Shown here: positions 60,762 through 64,000 of the stretch, piece after piece
How the letters are laid out: the number at the start of each line of letters is the position of its first letter
Numbering within the stretch: the first letter of the stretch is position 1
Origin: Dillenia suffruticosa
Lineage: Eukaryota; Streptophyta; Magnoliopsida; Dilleniales; Dilleniaceae
NCBI GenBank assembly: GCA_033439265.1
Contig: JAVTVX010000002.1
Location: forward strand, 11,320,174-11,384,173
Reading direction: 5' to 3'
Length of the DNA: 64,000 nucleotides
Notes under the pieces: model-generated
Database searches by the model: none
What the model saw: the letters and a program-made list of their open reading frames with translations, nothing else
Told to the model about the DNA's origin: nothing
Position numbers and translations under genes: made by a program

Positions 60762-63700
60762 TCAAGACCTCTGAGCAGCCCTCTGGGTTCTCCTTGTCAT
60801 CTTCGAAAGCAGTTCTTTGAGATCCTCACAGCGGCTTCTATGATAATCAATCCACAAACACAGCTGTCTAATGGCCTCTCTTTTCTCCTCTCCCAGACCT
60901 AACATTCCCTCATCCTTTTCTTTTATCACCTTCTCCAATTCACCCACTACATTTTGAAGCTGAGCAACAGCTTTACCTAGACTCTCCTTCTCGTGTTCTT
61001 TCTTTCCAACCTTCATTTCTAGGTCACCAACATTCTCTTTTAGCACCAAAACCAGTTTTTCCTTCTCTTGCAATTGCTCGGCCAACTTAGCTGCCTCCCC
61101 TTTCAGCTCTTGTTTCTCAATTCTGGTCTCTACAACCCAGTCCTTAGCATTTTGGAAGTCGTACAAGATATCAGTAACACGCTTCATTAAGTAATCATAG
61201 CCCGTCTCAAACTCTCCTGTCAGTGACTCTAGTCCTGCCAAAGTGCCTTTTACTTTCTCAGTGACATCAGCGATGATCCTATCCTGAGCTTCATTATTAA
61301 CCGCAATCACTCTTGACAATGTGCTGACTCTCGCTTCTAGTGCGCTCTGCTCTTTCTGGTACCTTTCTTCTGCGATTCTATGACTCTCTTCCTTCTCAGT
61401 TAATAATTGCTCAGTAACCCGAAGCTTCTGATTTGATAGCCTGAGCTTAACTTCAATGTTACGGACATTCTCTACAGAACTACCGAGTTCATCACCCTTT
61501 ATTTCAAGATCTCTTTTCAAGTCATCTACCAATCTTTCCAAATCAGCAATCACTTCGTCTTTCGATTCGATGCCCTTGTGGAATCCTTCTGCCATTTCTT
61601 CCATCTTTCTTTCTACATCTTGTAGATTCAACTTGGACTCCTGCAACCAGGCTTGAACCTGAGTCAAGCTTTCTGAAGATTTCTGTTTCTCTTTCTCAAG
61701 CTCCAATTCCAGTTGGCGTTTCTGTGCCTGCAACAAATGCAACTCTCCTTTTAGGCTGTCTACCTCTGCTGTTAAAGCCATAATCTGACCAGAAGCTTCA
61801 ATATCTCTATCAGCAACTTTTGTTTGGAGAGCAGAGAGCTCATCCCCTCTATCTTTTACCTTTTGCTCCAACTCAAGAATCCTATCATGAAGCTGATCCA
61901 TGTAGCTGTTTCTACTAGTAAGCAACTCATCCAGTTCAGTCTTCTGATGTCTAAGAGAGTCCACCTCCGGTTCCAGACTCGTCACCTGAACCATAAGAGC
62001 AGCATTCTCTTCTAGTAGTCTCTGGTGATCAGCAGTTTTGCTTGCTAGTTCTTCTTTCAAATTTTGTACCTGAGTCAGGTACTCTGACATCTCATTATTA
62101 ATCGTCTCAATATGTAACTCTGATTGGGCTTCATGGTTCTTTAGGGACTCTAGTTCCTGTTGCAAGACACTACCCTGATCCAGCAGAACCTGAATTTGAG
62201 ATGATGTTTCATTGCTTACATGCGCCATTTGTTCTTCCAGATCAGCCTTCTGAGCTCGTAACAAATCCACCTCTCGCTGCAGACTGCTAAGTTGTTCCAT
62301 CAAGGATGAAATTTGAGATGAGGCTTCTCTCTCTTCTTTCTTAGATGTCTTTTGCAGGGTAGAGAGTTCATCTTCTCTCTCAGATAGCTCTCTTTCCAAG
62401 TCAGTAGTTCTCGCCTGAAGTCCACGCTTCTCCTCAGTCAACTTGTCTATTATAGAGTTACTGCTGTTTACCTTCTCTTCCAATTGGCTTTTCTCGGTGA
62501 GTAAAAATTCAATCTCCGGTTCCATCTCCTTTATCCGCCCCACAAAACCCCTCTGCTCTTCCAGTATTTTCTCTTCATCGGCAATCTTGCTTGCTAACTC
62601 CCTTTTTAGATTTTCTATCTGCAGTTCGAACTCTGATATTTCTTGATCCTTTTGCTGGAGTTGCAACTCTAAGTCGGTTATTTGGCTATTTGCAGTACCC
62701 AATTCTTGTTGCATTGCACTGACCTGATCTTCAAAGCTTCTGACATGGTCTGACAATTCAATAGTTTTCTGGCCAATAAGTTGCTCCAATTCACCCTTCT
62801 GTGTGCTTAAGCTATCCACCTCCAGCTGCAAAATTTTGACCTGGCCTCTCATGTTCTCTATTTCAGAGCATAACCGATGCTCATTATCCTCAAGCTTCTT
62901 CATTAGAGAGGAAATCTCATTGCTTTTCTCATTGGACATAATTTCAAGCTTTGAGATTTGAGATTGCAGCCCTTGGTTTTCTTCTTCTAGCTGTTTAGCT
63001 TCGGTTTCCTTTTTCTCAATCTGTTCTTGCATTTCCTTCAGTTTTCTACTCAGCGAATCACGCTCCACTTCCAAGCTTGTGATATGTGCCTCCAAATCTG
63101 CTATTTGAGCTGATGATTCACTCTTGTGAACCTCATGCATCTCCCTAAGAGCCGGGAGTTCCCTCTCTCTTTCTCCTAGTCTGTTCTCATTCTCCTCGAG
63201 CTTCTTCAACAGAGAGGAAATCTTGTCACTTTTCTCAGCGGACATAATTTCAAGCTTTGAGATTTGAAATTGCAGCCCTTGGTTTTCTTCTTCTACTACT
63301 TTAGCTTTATCTGTCTTTCTGTCAATCTGCTCTTGCATTTCCTTCAGTTTGCCACTCAGTGAATCATGCTCCACTTCCAAGGTTGTTATATGTCCTTCCA
63401 AACCAGCTATTCTAGCTGATGACACAGTCTTATGGATCTCATGCATCTCCCTAAGAGTTAGGAGTTCCCTTTCTCTTTCTCCCAGTTTGTCCTTCAACTC
63501 CTGGGCCTCAGAAATTAGTTCTTGGATCTGGTTCTGCACTTGCTCAATCTCTTTCGAACTCTCTGAAAGTTTCAAGGCTAGAGACCTATTATCTTCTTCT
63601 GCAGATCTGATAGTCTCGCTCAACTCTGCAACTTCTTGTTTTGCTGATTCCGCTTGCTGCTTCATATACAATGCTTCCCCAGTAACAGATTCTACTTCTT

Positions 63701-64000
63701 GCTTAAGAGTTTCATTCTCAGCTTCATTTTGAGCAGCTATAACTCTTAGATCTTCAATAGTTTTTCTTCCCTCTTCAATCCTCTCCAAAGCTACCTTATT
63801 CTCCATAATTAAGGTATTTTTTTCACTTTTTAACTCTTCAATCATCTGACTCAATTCAGCTTCTAACCTACCAGTTCCATTCAGTTTTATATTAAGATCT
63901 CCATTTTCAGCCAGAAGTGCTGATTTTTCAAAACTCAGCCTTTCATTATCAATCCTCAATCCTCCAATTACATCTTCTAGTTCTTCCATCTGGTTCACAG
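60762..64000 (-). CDS. CIP1: COP1-interactive protein 1-like coiled-coil protein, C-terminal part (1078+ aa)
   Basis: One uninterrupted frame covers the last 1078 codons and continues past the right edge, so the true start is outside; the GTG at 63998 is not a start. The whole segment is a heptad-type coiled coil rich in E, K, L and Q, with recurrent words such as LEEENQGLQ and ELEQKVKDR. The C terminus, LCLWIDYHRSRCEDLKELL followed by SKMTRRTQ, is the conserved non-repetitive end of CIP1-type proteins. Arabidopsis CIP1 was found as a cytoskeleton-associated COP1 interactor, and its family has an N-terminal actin-binding-like region not visible here. Residues 172-375 of the visible part are two copies of a 102-residue unit. 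Myosin-like or NETWORKED proteins are the alternatives, but the C terminus argues for CIP1. Confidence 0.82.
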   Translation of the reverse strand, partial: VNQMEELEDVIGGLRIDNERLSFEKSALLAENGDLNIKLNGTGRLEAELSQMIEELKSEKNTLIMENKVALERIEEGRKTIEDLRVIAAQNEAENETLKQEVESVTGEALYMKQQAESAKQEVAELSETIRSAEEDNRSLALKLSESSKEIEQVQNQIQELISEAQELKDKLGERERELLTLREMHEIHKTVSSARIAGLEGHITTLEVEHDSLSGKLKEMQEQIDRKTDKAKVVEEENQGLQFQISKLEIMSAEKSDKISSLLKKLEENENRLGERERELPALREMHEVHKSESSAQIADLEAHITSLEVERDSLSRKLKEMQEQIEKKETEAKQLEEENQGLQSQISKLEIMSNEKSNEISSLMKKLEDNEHRLCSEIENMRGQVKILQLEVDSLSTQKGELEQLIGQKTIELSDHVRSFEDQVSAMQQELGTANSQITDLELQLQQKDQEISEFELQIENLKRELASKIADEEKILEEQRGFVGRIKEMEPEIEFLLTEKSQLEEKVNSSNSIIDKLTEEKRGLQARTTDLERELSEREDELSTLQKTSKKEEREASSQISSLMEQLSSLQREVDLLRAQKADLEEQMAHVSNETSSQIQVLLDQGSVLQQELESLKNHEAQSELHIETINNEMSEYLTQVQNLKEELASKTADHQRLLEENAALMVQVTSLEPEVDSLRHQKTELDELLTSRNSYMDQLHDRILELEQKVKDRGDELSALQTKVADRDIEASGQIMALTAEVDSLKGELHLLQAQKRQLELELEKEKQKSSESLTQVQAWLQESKLNLQDVERKMEEMAEGFHKGIESKDEVIADLERLVDDLKRDLEIKGDELGSSVENVRNIEVKLRLSNQKLRVTEQLLTEKEESHRIAEERYQKEQSALEARVSTLSRVIAVNNEAQDRIIADVTEKVKGTLAGLESLTGEFETGYDYLMKRVTDILYDFQNAKDWVVETRIEKQELKGEAAKLAEQLQEKEKLVLVLKENVGDLEMKVGKKEHEKESLGKAVAQLQNVVGELEKVIKEKDEGMLGLGEEKREAIRQLCLWIDYHRSRCEDLKELLSKMTRRTQRAAQRS
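62874..63485 (-). repeat. Tandem 306-bp (102-residue) duplication in the CIP1-like coding sequence
   Basis: The copies are 63180-63485 and 62874-63179. Each begins LGERERELxxLREMHE and ends in KKLEENENR / KKLEDNEHR. The copies differ at a minority of residues, and no frame is lost. Confidence 0.85.

Noticed and set aside
61456-63732. Ser-rich plus-strand ORFs
   Set aside because: They are antisense shadows of the coiled-coil coding sequence on minus.

Overview
The window is nuclear DNA of a flowering plant, most probably a woody eudicot. The genes have short exons with GT..AG introns, the sequence is AT-rich, GA/CT microsatellites sit in leaders and introns, and the gene families are plant-specific. 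Retrotransposons and gene wreckage take up much of the space. I cannot name the species.

Layout: 1-701 is the 3' end and LTR of a Copia-type element lying on top of the start of a UGT72-like glycosyltransferase, of which only 702-861 (minus) remains in view. 862-6167 is intergenic, with a probable non-autonomous hAT remnant. 6168-6650 (minus) is a small WDCGS-motif protein and 10429-14602 (minus) an intact seven-exon GABA transporter 1-like gene. 16551-19644 (minus) is a 3xHMG-box gene with two nonsense codons and a frameshift, with a solo LTR in one intron. 21382-28356 (minus) is a broken TRICHOME BIREFRINGENCE-LIKE gene split by a decayed Copia element whose two LTR copies face each other. 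32622-35936 (minus) is an EDR4-like zinc-ribbon gene, fully in frame over 905 codons except for one TGA at codon 10. 37251-44143 (plus) is a complete but decayed Copia element with a GTATC target-site duplication and a very GC-rich leader. 46892-47194 (minus) is a second WDCGS-motif protein. 50860-52990 is a roughly 2 kb polypyrimidine array. 53582-59574 (plus) is an intact eight-exon mitochondrial-carrier gene of the ADNT1 type. 60762-64000 (minus) is the 3' part of a COP1-interactive protein 1-like coiled-coil gene running off the right edge.

No operon-like co-operation is expected. The intact genes cover plasma-membrane GABA/amino acid import, mitochondrial adenine nucleotide transport and a coiled-coil protein of the COP1-interactor type. 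The clearest theme is gene decay: the UGT is cut by a Copia element, and the TBL and HMG genes carry several independent lesions.

The least expected signal is at the 5' end of the Copia LTRs. Two LTR families begin with two consecutive stem-loops. Within one family, the arms of the second hairpin have changed sequence while staying complementary.
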